Shown in pieces: positions 29,133 to 38,306 of a stretch of 64,000 nt of DNA. The stretch is taken from positions 186,001 through 250,000 of the forward strand of contig JAFUIP010000011.1 in NCBI GenBank assembly GCA_017468435.1, read 5' to 3'. Numbering within the stretch: position 1 is the stretch's first letter; every line of letters begins with the position of its first letter. The notes under the pieces are model-generated. The model was not told the DNA's origin. It was given only the letters and a program-made list of their open reading frames with translations, and did no database searches. The position numbers were made by a program, and so were the translations under genes. The stretch comes from Bacteroidales bacterium (GTDB lineage: Bacteria; Bacteroidota; Bacteroidia; Bacteroidales; UBA1402).

Positions 29133-30472
29133 CACAAGACGTAACCCGAACGTCGCAAAAAGACGAAGCCAGACTCATACAGCGTGATGTATTGAAGTTG
29201 GCTATTCCCAGTATTTTGGCAGGCATCACCATCCCTTTAGTGGGAATGGCCGACACAGCCGTGGCCGGAAGATTGGGTTCTGCAGCGCATATTGCCGCCA
29301 TCGCCTTGGGCTCCACCATGTTCGACTGGCTCTACTGGAACTTGAGTTTCCTACGCACCGGCACTTCTGGATTGAGCGCGCAGGCCTTTGGCAGGGGCGA
29401 TTTCAGACATGCGGTAAGATTATTCACTCAGAGTGTTTTGCTCGCCTTGGGTTTGTCTTTAATCATTCTACTCATACAAAAGCCTTTCGCCAAATTATTC
29501 TTTCTCATCACCCCCTGTTCGCAGGAAACCATGCAATTGGCGCTAGAATACTTTATGATACGTGTTTGGGCGGCGCCGGCGGCGCTATCTTTGTTCAGCA
29601 TCAGAGGTTGGTTTTTGGGCATGCAAAACAGCGTAGGCCCCATGATCATTGAAATCGTGGTGAATGCTGTGAATATTTTCGCCAGTTTTTACTTGGCGCT
29701 GCATCTACACATGGGTGTGGCCGGTATTGCTTTGGGCACGGTTATCGCTCAGTATTCCGGACTCTTATGCAGTTTTGTATTGCTTTGGATTTACTTCAGA
29801 CAATACCGCCATCATTTTTCCCTTTGGGAAGCCTTCAATTGGAAAGAGTTGAAATCCTTTTTCAGCGTCAATGCCAACTTATTTTTGCGCTCGTTTTGCA
29901 TACTGCTGATTTACAGTGGATTCAACATGTTGGCATCTCGTTTTGGTGACATGGAACTGGCCATTGCCTCCATCATGATGAAGTTGCTTTTGCTCTATTC
30001 TTATTTTATTGACGGATTCGCTTACGCCGGCGAGGCCTTGGTAGGACGTTTCATAGGCGAGAAAAACGAGAAATCCCTGCGACTCTGCATCCGCATTCTG
30101 TTTTATTGGTGCATCTTTATCGGCGTGGTTTCCACCATTGTCTATATCGTGGGCGATCAGTGGATGCTTCGCGTCATCACCTCGGTAGAAGAAGTGTTGA
30201 ATGCCTGTCAGGCATTCCTTCCTTGGCTGTACGTGATGCCCTTTATCTCTTGCATCGCCTTTACCTGGGACGGTATTTTTATCGGCGCCACAGCCTCGAA
30301 AGCCTTGAGAAATGCCATGTTCTATTCGGTGGGAGCCTTTTATCTTACCTACCTTATCATGAATCCCATCATCGGATTCCAATCTTTATGGTTGGCCTAC
30401 GCCGCTCACTTGGTAGCAAGGTCCATTGCCATGAGTTTGTACTCAAAGCGACATATTTACGGAAGAATTTGA
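29129..30472 (+). CDS. MATE family multidrug/Na+-driven efflux transporter
   Basis: 447 residues, with twelve predicted membrane helices in two similar halves. The start (MTQDVTRTSQKDEARLIQRDVLKLAIPSILAGITIPLVGMADTAVAGRLG) is classic for DinF-type MATE proteins. It exports cationic compounds across the inner membrane using Na+ or H+ gradient. It overlaps the thioesterase gene (ATGA) and ends five bases from the convergent HU/SPOR gene. The substrate is unknown. Confidence 0.93.
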   Translation: MTQDVTRTSQKDEARLIQRDVLKLAIPSILAGITIPLVGMADTAVAGRLGSAAHIAAIALGSTMFDWLYWNLSFLRTGTSGLSAQAFGRGDFRHAVRLFTQSVLLALGLSLIILLIQKPFAKLFFLITPCSQETMQLALEYFMIRVWAAPAALSLFSIRGWFLGMQNSVGPMIIEIVVNAVNIFASFYLALHLHMGVAGIALGTVIAQYSGLLCSFVLLWIYFRQYRHHFSLWEAFNWKELKSFFSVNANLFLRSFCILLIYSGFNMLASRFGDMELAIASIMMKLLLLYSYFIDGFAYAGEALVGRFIGEKNEKSLRLCIRILFYWCIFIGVVSTIVYIVGDQWMLRVITSVEEVLNACQAFLPWLYVMPFISCIAFTWDGIFIGATASKALRNAMFYSVGAFYLTYLIMNPIIGFQSLWLAYAAHLVARSIAMSLYSKRHIYGRI

Positions 30473-30477
30473 TTGAT

Positions 30478-31485
30478 TTAATGCACAAGAACCCATGCCT
30501 TTGCATATTTGGGATTTGATGCGCGGAATTCGGACAAGAAAAATAAAGCCTCTTCCCTATCCTGATAAGATTCTGCATACACGCGACATCGTTCGCTGCC
30601 TACCGCAATGCCCAAAGATGGATATTTGTCTTGCAAATGACGGCTTTTGATGTATTGCTCGGCTTGTTCCACATTCGGAAAACTCGCAATGACAATCAGA
30701 TATTGTTTTTCGGCAGATGGATAAGAATGCACAATATCTTTGGATGAAAGCGCCGCGGACGATTTCGTTTCGGCCATAACAGTTTGCGACAAAGCTGGTT
30801 TCGTTGTCTGCCTTGATTCTTGTTTCGGTTCTTGCCATGAGGCTGTCGGAACAGGCATAGGCGCAGGAAGTGATTCCACCGAAGGTCTCAAACTACACAA
30901 AGGCAGAACGGCAGCTTCTTGAATATCCAAACGAGGCAGACTCGTGCGAGGCTGCAAAAGCATATTGTCTTGCAAGAGAGTAAACAATAGCAGTAAACAG
31001 GCTGCCACAGCAGTCACGTACGAAGTCCAATGCGTATGCGTGCCCGACGAAGCGGTTTGTTTCGGCTGCGGCATGGGTTTACTGCAAGCTTTCAAGCCAA
31101 AAGCCTCGGGATGCAGGTTGTTGGTCATAGCCGGTGTAAATACCAGCGGTTGAGCGGGAAGTTGGGAGAAGGAGCCCAAAGATCCGAAAGACAATTGCTG
31201 ATGTTTCGAAAGGTAATCCTTCATGTCGGCCACAGCTTGACGAATTTGCTGGTTGGCCGCCTCGAAACTTAAAGATTGTCGGTATTGGTATTCCTGACAG
31301 AGCAAACCATCATTGAAATGGAGTTTGGCATTAAAACTCAAAGTTTTGCCTGAAGGAAAATACAATTGATGAACCTCATCGTAATAAGCAGCTTGTTCTT
31401 GATGAAGAAAACCTCCCAGACCGGGCACAACCACACAGTCGTGCTCAATCAGGAGGTTTTCAATATGCTTGATCAATGTCTGCAT
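30478..31485 (-). CDS. HU-CCDC81 and SPOR domain membrane protein
   Basis: 335 residues. Residues 1-~110 (MQTLIKHIENLLIEHDCVVVPGLGGFL, then SFGSLGSFSQ) match the HU-CCDC81 bacterial domains, an IHF/HU-like fold found in Bacteroidota. A single membrane helix lies at ~155-172 (AVAACLLLLFTLLQ). A low-complexity Pro/Ser-rich stretch follows. The last ~80 residues (YLIVIASFPNVEQAEQYIKS, RCRVYAESYQDREEALFFLSEF) form a SPOR domain, which binds denuded septal peptidoglycan. The predicted topology puts the HU part in the cytoplasm and SPOR in the periplasm, so it may link nucleoid or filament to the septum. pgk lies upstream on the same strand. Confidence 0.85.
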   Translation of the reverse strand: MQTLIKHIENLLIEHDCVVVPGLGGFLHQEQAAYYDEVHQLYFPSGKTLSFNAKLHFNDGLLCQEYQYRQSLSFEAANQQIRQAVADMKDYLSKHQQLSFGSLGSFSQLPAQPLVFTPAMTNNLHPEAFGLKACSKPMPQPKQTASSGTHTHWTSYVTAVAACLLLLFTLLQDNMLLQPRTSLPRLDIQEAAVLPLCSLRPSVESLPAPMPVPTASWQEPKQESRQTTKPALSQTVMAETKSSAALSSKDIVHSYPSAEKQYLIVIASFPNVEQAEQYIKSRHLQDKYPSLGIAVGSERCRVYAESYQDREEALFFLSEFRASNPKYAKAWVLVH

Positions 31486-31518
31486 TATACGATGAACGTC
31501 TAATTAAGCAGTGTCAAA

Positions 31519-32775
31519 TTAGCCTTGGATAGCCTTGATACCGGGCAAAGTCTTACCTTCGATGGCTTCGAGCAAAGCACCACCACCGGTAGATACATAG
31601 CTCACCTTGTCGGCCAAACCGAACTTATTGACGCAGGCAACAGAATCGCCACCACCCACCAAAGAGAATGCTCCATTGGCAGTAGCTTCGACAATAGCAT
31701 CAGCAATAGCACGTGAACCTTCGGCAAAGTTGTCAAATTCGAATACACCGGCAGGACCGTTCCACAAAATAGTCTTGGAACCCTTGATTACTTCGGCAAA
31801 AGCCTTGCGGGTTTCCGTACCGATGTCCATACCTTCCCAACCTTCAGGAATTTCGCGAACGCTTACAATCTGACGATTGGCATCGTTAGAGAATTTGTCG
31901 GCAATCACAGCATCGGTAGCCAAATACAACTTCACGCCATTTGCCTTAGCCTTTTCAATGATAGACAAAGCCAAATCCAATTTGTCGTTTTCGCAGATTG
32001 AGGTACCGATTTGGCCACCCAAAGCCTTGCTGAAAGTATAGGTCATACCACCCATCAATATCAGGTTGTCAACCTTACCCAACATATTTTCGATGATATC
32101 GATCTTGGTTGAAACCTTAGAACCACCCATGATAGCGGTGAAAGGACGAACCGTGTTGCTCATTACGGTTTCAACAGCAGTCACTTCCTTATTCATAAGG
32201 TAACCGAACATCTTGTTATCAGCATCAAAATAGTCAGCAATCAAAGCAGTAGATGCGTGAGCGCGGTGTGCAGTACCGAAAGCATCATTTACATAACAGT
32301 CTGCGTAAGAGGCCAATTTCTTGGTAAATGCCTTCTGGCTTTCTTTCACGGCTTTCTTGGCAGCAGCCTTTTCTTCGTCGGTGGCATCTTCGGCCAAACC
32401 GCGGGGCTTGCCTTCTTCTTCGGCATAGAAACGCAAGTTTTCGAGCAAGAGAGCTTCACCGGGTTTCAGAGCAGCCACTTGAGCATCAGCATTCTGGCAG
32501 TCTTCGGCAAAAGCAACGGGAGCACCCAGACATTCTTGAACATGAGCCAAAATAGCCTTCAAAGAATACTTGGGATCCGGGTTCTTTTTAGGACGTCCCA
32601 TGTGAGAACCGATAATCAGCATACCACCATCAGCAATAATCTTCTTCAGCGTAGGCATAGCAGCGCGGATACGGGTATCGTCAGTGATGTTTTGATTTTC
32701 GTCCAGGGGCACATTGAAGTCCACACGAACAAATGCTTTCTTTCCAGCAAAATTGAATTGGTCAATCGTTTGCAT
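31519..32775 (-). CDS. pgk: Phosphoglycerate kinase
   Basis: 418 residues. This glycolytic enzyme moves phosphate from 1,3-bisphosphoglycerate to [17 protein letters not shown] holds the substrate-binding residues, then [16 protein letters not shown], and the C-terminal [13 protein letters not shown] for nucleotide. Strong codon bias. The leader of about 60 bases carries a small hairpin and a -7 box (32843). The following gene (HU/SPOR) is 33 bases downstream. Confidence 0.98.
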   Translation of the reverse strand: MQTIDQFNFAGKKAFVRVDFNVPLDENQNITDDTRIRAAMPTLKKIIADGGMLIIGSHMGRPKKNPDPKYSLKAILAHVQECLGAPVAFAEDCQNADAQVAALKPGEALLLENLRFYAEEEGKPRGLAEDATDEEKAAAKKAVKESQKAFTKKLASYADCYVNDAFGTAHRAHASTALIADYFDADNKMFGYLMNKEVTAVETVMSNTVRPFTAIMGGSKVSTKIDIIENMLGKVDNLILMGGMTYTFSKALGGQIGTSICENDKLDLALSIIEKAKANGVKLYLATDAVIADKFSNDANRQIVSVREIPEGWEGMDIGTETRKAFAEVIKGSKTILWNGPAGVFEFDNFAEGSRAIADAIVEATANGAFSLVGGGDSVACVNKFGLADKVSYVSTGGGALLEAIEGKTLPGIKAIQG

Positions 32776-32842
32776 AATCGCTTGAATATTAATAATTAAA
32801 AAAACATTTCATTGTATATCCGAAATCTCGGATTTGAGAGAG

Positions 32843-32850
32843 CAAATTTA
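32843..32850 (-). promoter_or_regulatory. -7 box for pgk
   Basis: Minus-strand TAAATTTG, about 68 bases before the ATG. The -33 element is weak. It would give a leader of about 60 bases with the hairpin ATCCGA-AATC-TCGGAT (32818-32833). Confidence 0.4.
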
Positions 32851-32870
32851 CAAATATTTTCCGATGATTC

Positions 32871-33191
32871 CTAATCAATATGAAAAACTTCGGACAAGGG
32901 AATGCTCACAGGAGAATTATCCGGGTTAACTTCCATGATATCAGCCATATAATCCCACCATTTCTGTTGAATGTCGAGATGTCCGAGTTCCTGCGAATTG
33001 CTGTTTCCAGACACTTTCTGCACGGCAAACAAAACATCCGTTTCTTCATCAAGAAAAATGGAATAATCACTGATGCCCGAGTCCTCGAGCAATTGCACAA
33101 TTTCCGGCCAGACCTGCGCATGACGACGACGGTATTCAGCCTGACAATCGGGTTTCAATTTCATTTTAAAAGCAACTCTTTCCATATTCAT
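32871..33191 (-). CDS. rhaM: L-rhamnose mutarotase
   Basis: 106 residues. It interconverts alpha and beta anomers of L-rhamnose (dimeric ferredoxin-like fold). Typical signatures are RVAFKMKLKPDCQAEYRRRHAQVWPE at the N-terminus with the catalytic His, SDYSIFLDEETDVLFAV, and the WWDYMADIMEVNPDNSP segment near the end. The start ATG at 33191 overlaps the GH2 stop by four bases. No other rhamnose genes are in the window, so the link is to the GH2 enzyme, whose substrate may contain rhamnose. Confidence 0.92.
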   Translation of the reverse strand: MNMERVAFKMKLKPDCQAEYRRRHAQVWPEIVQLLEDSGISDYSIFLDEETDVLFAVQKVSGNSNSQELGHLDIQQKWWDYMADIMEVNPDNSPVSIPLSEVFHID

Positions 33192-35599
33192 TCAGTTTTG
33201 ATAGTGATGGTGGCAGAACGCAAAGCCTTGGACGTGACCTTAAGTTGGATATCTCCCTTGCTGCCGTCAGATTGCAGAACGACCACCAATTTGCCGTTGA
33301 AGGCATGCATACGAGGCTCGTGAAACATTTCCAAAGAAGTGGCATCGCCATTGCAGACCGCTTTGAAGACACCCTTTCCTTTCACACTGAAACGCAATAA
33401 GTTATCGGCTGTAGGACAGAGATTTCCGTCTTTATCGACAATATCCACTGTCACGAAGCAAAGTTCATCTTCACCGGCCGGCATGACCCGGCGATGCGGA
33501 GTCAATTGCATGGCAACAGGCTTACCGGCAGTCTTCATCGTCTTGGTTTCCATTTCCTTGCCATCATTGTCGTAGGCCACCACGCGCAACTCGCCCGGCT
33601 GATAAATCACCTCATTCCAGCGCAAACGATAACGATCCATGCGCGACGAAGCATCTTTCTTTCTAATTCCCTGACTGACACCGTTTACAAACAATTCAGC
33701 CTGTGGATAATTGGTGTATACATACACCGGAATGGTATCACCTTCCTTGCCCGGCCAAGTCCAATGCGGCAAGACATGAAGTGTAGATTCTTCTGTGTTC
33801 CAACGACTTCTGTACAGATAATAGCGATCTTTGGGCAAGCCGGCCAAGTCGCAAATACCAAAATACGAACTGCGCGAAGGCCAATACATATCGTAAGGCG
33901 TGGGTTCACCCAAATAATCAAAACCCGTCCAGACAAATTCGCCAATCACCCAATCGTGGTCGTCTTGCCAAGGCCAATCGTCATCGGGCAGATTCGACCA
34001 GGGGCAGGCTTCCACATCGTACGAAGAACATTGTCCGTCGGGATGAGCAAGGCCCTTGGCCTCCTTCACGGGAAAATGATACACTCCGCGCGAACTGACC
34101 GTGGAAGCCGTTTCAGAACCCAATAAAAATCCCTGAGGCAGACGCTGATGCGCTTCGGCATACAAAGGCAGACGATAGTTCAATCCGGGCACATCCCAAT
34201 AGGCAGCAAATCCGTTCTTGATGGTACGTCCCACCTGGTCCATACCCATGGTGACGGGACGCGTCGGATCCAAACGATGAAACAATTCTTGCAAACGCCA
34301 ACCTTCTTTCACGCCTTTTTCAGACCACTGATCGGAGACCTCGTTGCCGGCGCTCCACATAACGATAGATGGATGATTCCTGTAGCGAATGACCAGATTT
34401 TCAACATCTTTGTCAACCCATTCTTTATAAAAACGATTGTATCCGTTCTTGCATTTTGCCTGCGCCCATTCGTCGAAAGATTCCGCCATCATCATCAAAC
34501 CCAGTTCGTCGCAGAGTTCCACTTGCTCGGGCGATGGCATATTGTGAGAACTACGAATGGCATCGCAACCCATTTCCTTGAGAATGCGCAATTGACGCTC
34601 CATGGCACTTCGGTTGACAGCTGCACCAAGCGGGCCTAAATCGTGATGCAGACAAACACCCTTTATCTTACGCGTTTCACCATTCAGACGGAAACCATGC
34701 TCTGCGTCCACTTCCACACTGCGAATGCCAAAGCGGGTGGAAAGCGTGTCAATCAACTCATTATGATGATACAAATAAGAAACGGCATGATAAAGATACG
34801 GATGTTCCGGCGACCACAATTCAGGATTCGGCACAGCAATGTCTTGCACAAAAAGCGAAGCATTCATCAACTTTGACGAAGTTGATTCGGCCACCTGTTT
34901 GCCATTGGCATCGAGAATAATTGTGCGCAACTGCAAGGAGGCTTTCGGCTGATGGATGGTGGTTTCCAGGTGAACCCAGGCCTCTTGCTCCGCAATGCGC
35001 GGCGTGGTGAGCCAAGCGCCCCAAAGATCTATACAAGTAGGCTCCGTCACCAAAAGACGCACATGACGATACAGGCCGGCTCCGGGATACCAACGCGATG
35101 ATTCGCCCACATTTTCCAGACGCACAGCCAATTTGGTAGGCTTGGAAGCGTCCACTTGCTCAGTGACATCGAAATAGAAAGAATTGTAACCGTAAGGCCA
35201 CTCGCCTACTTTTTCGCCGTTCACAAACACTTGAGCCTGACTCATGGCGCCATCGAAAAGCAGCAGCAATCGTTTGTTGCGCAAGGCCTCATCGGCAGGA
35301 AGTTCACAACGATACCAGCCCACCCCGATGTAAGGAAGCGAGCCGGTACGTCCGGTTTTTTCCGTAGGCACTTTTTCTCCGTTCTGTTCTATGGCAACCA
35401 CTTGTTTGTCGATATCTTTGTCGAAAGGACCGCTGATGGCCCAATCGTGAGGAATGCGCACATTTTCCCAGGCAGCCGCATCCGAGGCATCATCGCCCAA
35501 GACAAACTGCCAATCACGCAAATTCATTTCCCATCGGGTCTCGGCCCGAGCAAAGAGCAGCGCCGAAAACAGCAGCGCACAGCAACAGAAACGTTTCAT
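33188..35599 (-). CDS. Glycoside hydrolase family 2 enzyme (beta-galactosidase-like)
   Basis: 803 residues with a signal peptide (MKRFCCCALLFSALLFARAE), so probably periplasmic. Order: GH2 sugar-binding jelly roll (~24-185), immunoglobulin-like domain, then TIM barrel with KGVCLHHDLGPLG. The acid/base is Glu420 in SAGNEV, and the nucleophile is most likely Glu496 in LLGSETAS. A DUF4982-like and an Ig-like C-terminal domain follow. Such enzymes remove terminal beta-galactosides, glucuronides or related sugars. Coupling to rhaM suggests a rhamnose-containing glycan such as rhamnogalacturonan or a gum, which is inference. Confidence 0.9.
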   Translation of the reverse strand: MKRFCCCALLFSALLFARAETRWEMNLRDWQFVLGDDASDAAAWENVRIPHDWAISGPFDKDIDKQVVAIEQNGEKVPTEKTGRTGSLPYIGVGWYRCELPADEALRNKRLLLLFDGAMSQAQVFVNGEKVGEWPYGYNSFYFDVTEQVDASKPTKLAVRLENVGESSRWYPGAGLYRHVRLLVTEPTCIDLWGAWLTTPRIAEQEAWVHLETTIHQPKASLQLRTIILDANGKQVAESTSSKLMNASLFVQDIAVPNPELWSPEHPYLYHAVSYLYHHNELIDTLSTRFGIRSVEVDAEHGFRLNGETRKIKGVCLHHDLGPLGAAVNRSAMERQLRILKEMGCDAIRSSHNMPSPEQVELCDELGLMMMAESFDEWAQAKCKNGYNRFYKEWVDKDVENLVIRYRNHPSIVMWSAGNEVSDQWSEKGVKEGWRLQELFHRLDPTRPVTMGMDQVGRTIKNGFAAYWDVPGLNYRLPLYAEAHQRLPQGFLLGSETASTVSSRGVYHFPVKEAKGLAHPDGQCSSYDVEACPWSNLPDDDWPWQDDHDWVIGEFVWTGFDYLGEPTPYDMYWPSRSSYFGICDLAGLPKDRYYLYRSRWNTEESTLHVLPHWTWPGKEGDTIPVYVYTNYPQAELFVNGVSQGIRKKDASSRMDRYRLRWNEVIYQPGELRVVAYDNDGKEMETKTMKTAGKPVAMQLTPHRRVMPAGEDELCFVTVDIVDKDGNLCPTADNLLRFSVKGKGVFKAVCNGDATSLEMFHEPRMHAFNGKLVVVLQSDGSKGDIQLKVTSKALRSATITIKTE

Positions 35600-35611
35600 C
35601 GCAAATAACCT

Positions 35612-37687
35612 TTATTTCAAATACTTATCCAACCAACCAAAGAAAGTACGTTGCCAAAGAATGGCATTCTGAGGTTGCAAAATCCAGTGGTTTTCGTCGG
35701 GGAACACCAACAACTGAGCATCCACGCCACGAATCTTGGCCGCATTGAATGCCGACATTCCCTGTGAAGCCAAAATGCGGAAATCCTTTTCGCCATGAAT
35801 ACAAAGAATAGGCGTATCCCATTTATCTACAAAGAGATGCGGAGAATTGGCATAAGAACGTTGAGCAATGGCATTCTGCTTGTCCCAATAAGGACCGCCC
35901 AAATCCCAATTGGCAAACCAAAGTTCTTCCGTTTCAAGATATTGTTGCTCCAGATTGAAAATACCGCTGTGTGCGATAAAAGCCTTGAAGCGCTTTTCGT
36001 GATGTCCGGCCAACCAATATACAGAGAAACCACCATAAGAAGCACCCACGCAACCCAATCGGTCTTCGTCAACGAAAGGTTCTTTGCTAAGGGCATCGAT
36101 GGCAGCCAAATAATCACGCATGTTCTGGCCACCGTAATCACCACTGATCTGTTCCAGCCATTCTTGTCCGAAACCAGGCAGGCCATGACGGTTGGGAGCC
36201 ACCACAATATAACCCTGAGCCGCCATCAACTGAAGATTCCAACGGAAAGACCAGAACTGACTTACAGGCGATTGCGGACCACCCTGACAATACAACAAGG
36301 TAGGATATTTCTTCGAAGGATCGAAATGAGGCGGATAAACCACCCAGGTGAGCATATCTTTCTTGTCGGTAGTACGAATCCATCGTTCTTCCACCTTGCC
36401 CATGGTCAATTGATCGAAAATATGGTCGTTTTCCTGCGTCAGCACTTGCATATCGCCATTGGTCAAATCCACGCGCACCACTTCGTTGGGACGCGACAAA
36501 GAATGACGGGTAGCCAACAGACATCCATCAGCGGGCAGCGCATTTTCGAAATCGTAGTCGCCACGGCTTATCTGACGAATCTTTCCATCGGCCAGGCTTA
36601 GTTCGTAAATATGTGTGCGGGCGTGCCAAACACTCACGAAATACAAATGCTTTTCATCGGCCGACCAAGCCAAAGAGCCGGCTTCCTGATCGAAATCGGC
36701 AGTATAATCGCGCATCTGCTTCGTTTGGCCATCATAAATCATCAAACGGTTTTTATCCGATTCGTAGCCTTCACGTTCCATGCTCAAGAAAGCAATGTAA
36801 CGACCTGAAGGAGAATACAAAGGATTGGTATCGTAGCCCATCATGCCTTCGGTCAGGTTTTCGCATTTGCCGTTTTCCAGATGATACAGATAAATGTCCG
36901 AATTGGTAGAAAGGCTGTATTCCAAACCCGTTTTCTTGCGACAAGTATAAGCAATGGTCTTGCCATCGGGCGACCAAGCCAATTGTTCGATGCCGCCATG
37001 AGGCTTCATCGGGGATTCGTAAGGTTCGCCTTCCAAAAGATCCTTCACATTGTCCAAGGCACCATGGTTAAAATCGGCCACAAAAGGATGAGGCACAGAA
37101 GTTTGCCATTCGTCCCAATGCTTGTACATCACATCGTTGATGACCAAACCGGAAGACTTGGGAAGATCGGGATACAATTCGGCAGTGGTCTTTCCGTAAG
37201 GCACTTGCGACACAAAAAGCAATTTACTTTCGTCGGGAGAGAAAAGATAGGCATCGATACCGCCTTCGTAAGCCGTCAGACAAGAAGCCTTGCTTCCATC
37301 GGCCTGCATACGCCAAAGTTGCATGCTGCCATCGTTCGAAGCCAGATAATAAATATGCTTTCCATCTTTCGACCAAGTAGCCTGATACTCACCCTTGGGA
37401 GAATGCGTCAGCGCCTGAGAAGTGGCCGAAGCAATATCCAAGAGGAAAATTTCTCTGTTCGAAGCATTCTGCTCCACACTATAATAACTTACGCCATACA
37501 AGGCTTTCTTACCATCGGGCGACACTTGCACATCAGACACGCGGCCCATTTTCCACAAGACTTCCGGCGACAAAAGATCGCTTTCCAATTTCACATCGGC
37601 CTTACCGATATAATCCTCGCAGGTCTGCTTGTCTTGACAAGCCATCATCGTCAGTGCCATGGTCAAAATCAAAAATTTTTTAATCAT
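35612..37687 (-). CDS. S9 family prolyl-oligopeptidase-like lipoprotein
   Basis: 691 residues. The N-terminus LILTMALTMMAC carries a lipobox (Cys17). Residues ~40-400 form a beta-propeller with WD40/PD40-like repeats (VSPDGKKALYG, WSKDGKHIYYL, WSPDGKTIAYT). The alpha/beta-hydrolase domain follows, with the nucleophile Ser550 in GASYGGFSVYW and the His in FPDENHWI; an Asp in HGEKDFRI completes the triad. These enzymes cleave short peptides, often dipeptides from the N-terminus or after Pro. It probably acts in the periplasm on imported peptides. It is followed after 12 bases by the GH2 gene. Confidence 0.92.
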   Translation of the reverse strand: MIKKFLILTMALTMMACQDKQTCEDYIGKADVKLESDLLSPEVLWKMGRVSDVQVSPDGKKALYGVSYYSVEQNASNREIFLLDIASATSQALTHSPKGEYQATWSKDGKHIYYLASNDGSMQLWRMQADGSKASCLTAYEGGIDAYLFSPDESKLLFVSQVPYGKTTAELYPDLPKSSGLVINDVMYKHWDEWQTSVPHPFVADFNHGALDNVKDLLEGEPYESPMKPHGGIEQLAWSPDGKTIAYTCRKKTGLEYSLSTNSDIYLYHLENGKCENLTEGMMGYDTNPLYSPSGRYIAFLSMEREGYESDKNRLMIYDGQTKQMRDYTADFDQEAGSLAWSADEKHLYFVSVWHARTHIYELSLADGKIRQISRGDYDFENALPADGCLLATRHSLSRPNEVVRVDLTNGDMQVLTQENDHIFDQLTMGKVEERWIRTTDKKDMLTWVVYPPHFDPSKKYPTLLYCQGGPQSPVSQFWSFRWNLQLMAAQGYIVVAPNRHGLPGFGQEWLEQISGDYGGQNMRDYLAAIDALSKEPFVDEDRLGCVGASYGGFSVYWLAGHHEKRFKAFIAHSGIFNLEQQYLETEELWFANWDLGGPYWDKQNAIAQRSYANSPHLFVDKWDTPILCIHGEKDFRILASQGMSAFNAAKIRGVDAQLLVFPDENHWILQPQNAILWQRTFFGWLDKYLK

Positions 37688-37727
37688 ATCTGTTTATTTA
37701 AATTGTATTTTTTGAAAAATTAGATGC

Positions 37728-37735
37728 CAAAATTA
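37728..37735 (-). promoter_or_regulatory. -7 box for the S9 peptidase gene
   Basis: Minus-strand TAATTTTG, 41 bases before the ATG at 37687. No convincing -33 element. Confidence 0.35.
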
Positions 37736-37811
37736 CGGAAAATTTTCGTTTGTTTTGTAACAATTTCGTGTTCGCTGCATCTATAAGGAAGTTTAACGCA
37801 AAAATCAGTTC

Positions 37812-38306
37812 ATGATGAAAGAAAAATTGACAAAACTTTGGGGAAAAATCAGCAAAGTGCTTCTTGTTTTCCTCGGATTCCAATTCCAATCTTGCATTTT
37901 CGGCGCCATGTACGGATGTCCCTATGCCGATTTCAATGTCAAAGGAACTGTTACAGACGAAGATGGCAAAGGCATTTCCGACATTCAAGTAATAATAGAC
38001 GTGTATCAATCCTGGACAGATGACATCGATTCTACCTACACGATGCTGGATTACACCGATACCTTATACACCAACGACGAGGGCAAAATCTCCAAGAAAA
38101 ACAGCGACATTTTCGACGAGCCTGCTCATGTCCGTATCACATTGAACGACAATCTGGAAGGTCTTGACAATGGCGGCGATTTCGAATCGAAAACCCTGAC
38201 AGACAATGACGAGATAAAACTGCGTCAAACCAAGAAAGGCGGCAGCGGATGGTACAATGGTGCCTTCGAAGCTAGCTTCAAGACCACATTGAAAAAGAAA
38301 AGCTAA
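37812..38306 (+). CDS. Lipoprotein partner of a radical SAM enzyme (rSAM/lipoprotein system)
   Basis: 164 residues. MMKEKLTKLWGKISKVLLVFLGFQFQSC is a basic signal ending in a lipobox, so Cys28 is probably lipidated; a second Cys lies eight residues on (MYGCPYADF). The mature part starts with a carboxypeptidase-regulatory-like Ig segment (FNVKGTVTDEDGKGISDIQVIID) and then a highly acidic Asp/Thr region. The C-terminus (KKGGSGWYNGAFEASFK) is Gly/Lys/Phe-rich. I recognise this pattern as the lipoprotein partner of the Bacteroidota rSAM/lipoprotein system (TIGR04134-like, from memory). Its stop shares a base with the radical SAM gene start (TAATG). The modification site is unknown. Confidence 0.8.
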   Translation: MMKEKLTKLWGKISKVLLVFLGFQFQSCIFGAMYGCPYADFNVKGTVTDEDGKGISDIQVIIDVYQSWTDDIDSTYTMLDYTDTLYTNDEGKISKKNSDIFDEPAHVRITLNDNLEGLDNGGDFESKTLTDNDEIKLRQTKKGGSGWYNGAFEASFKTTLKKKS

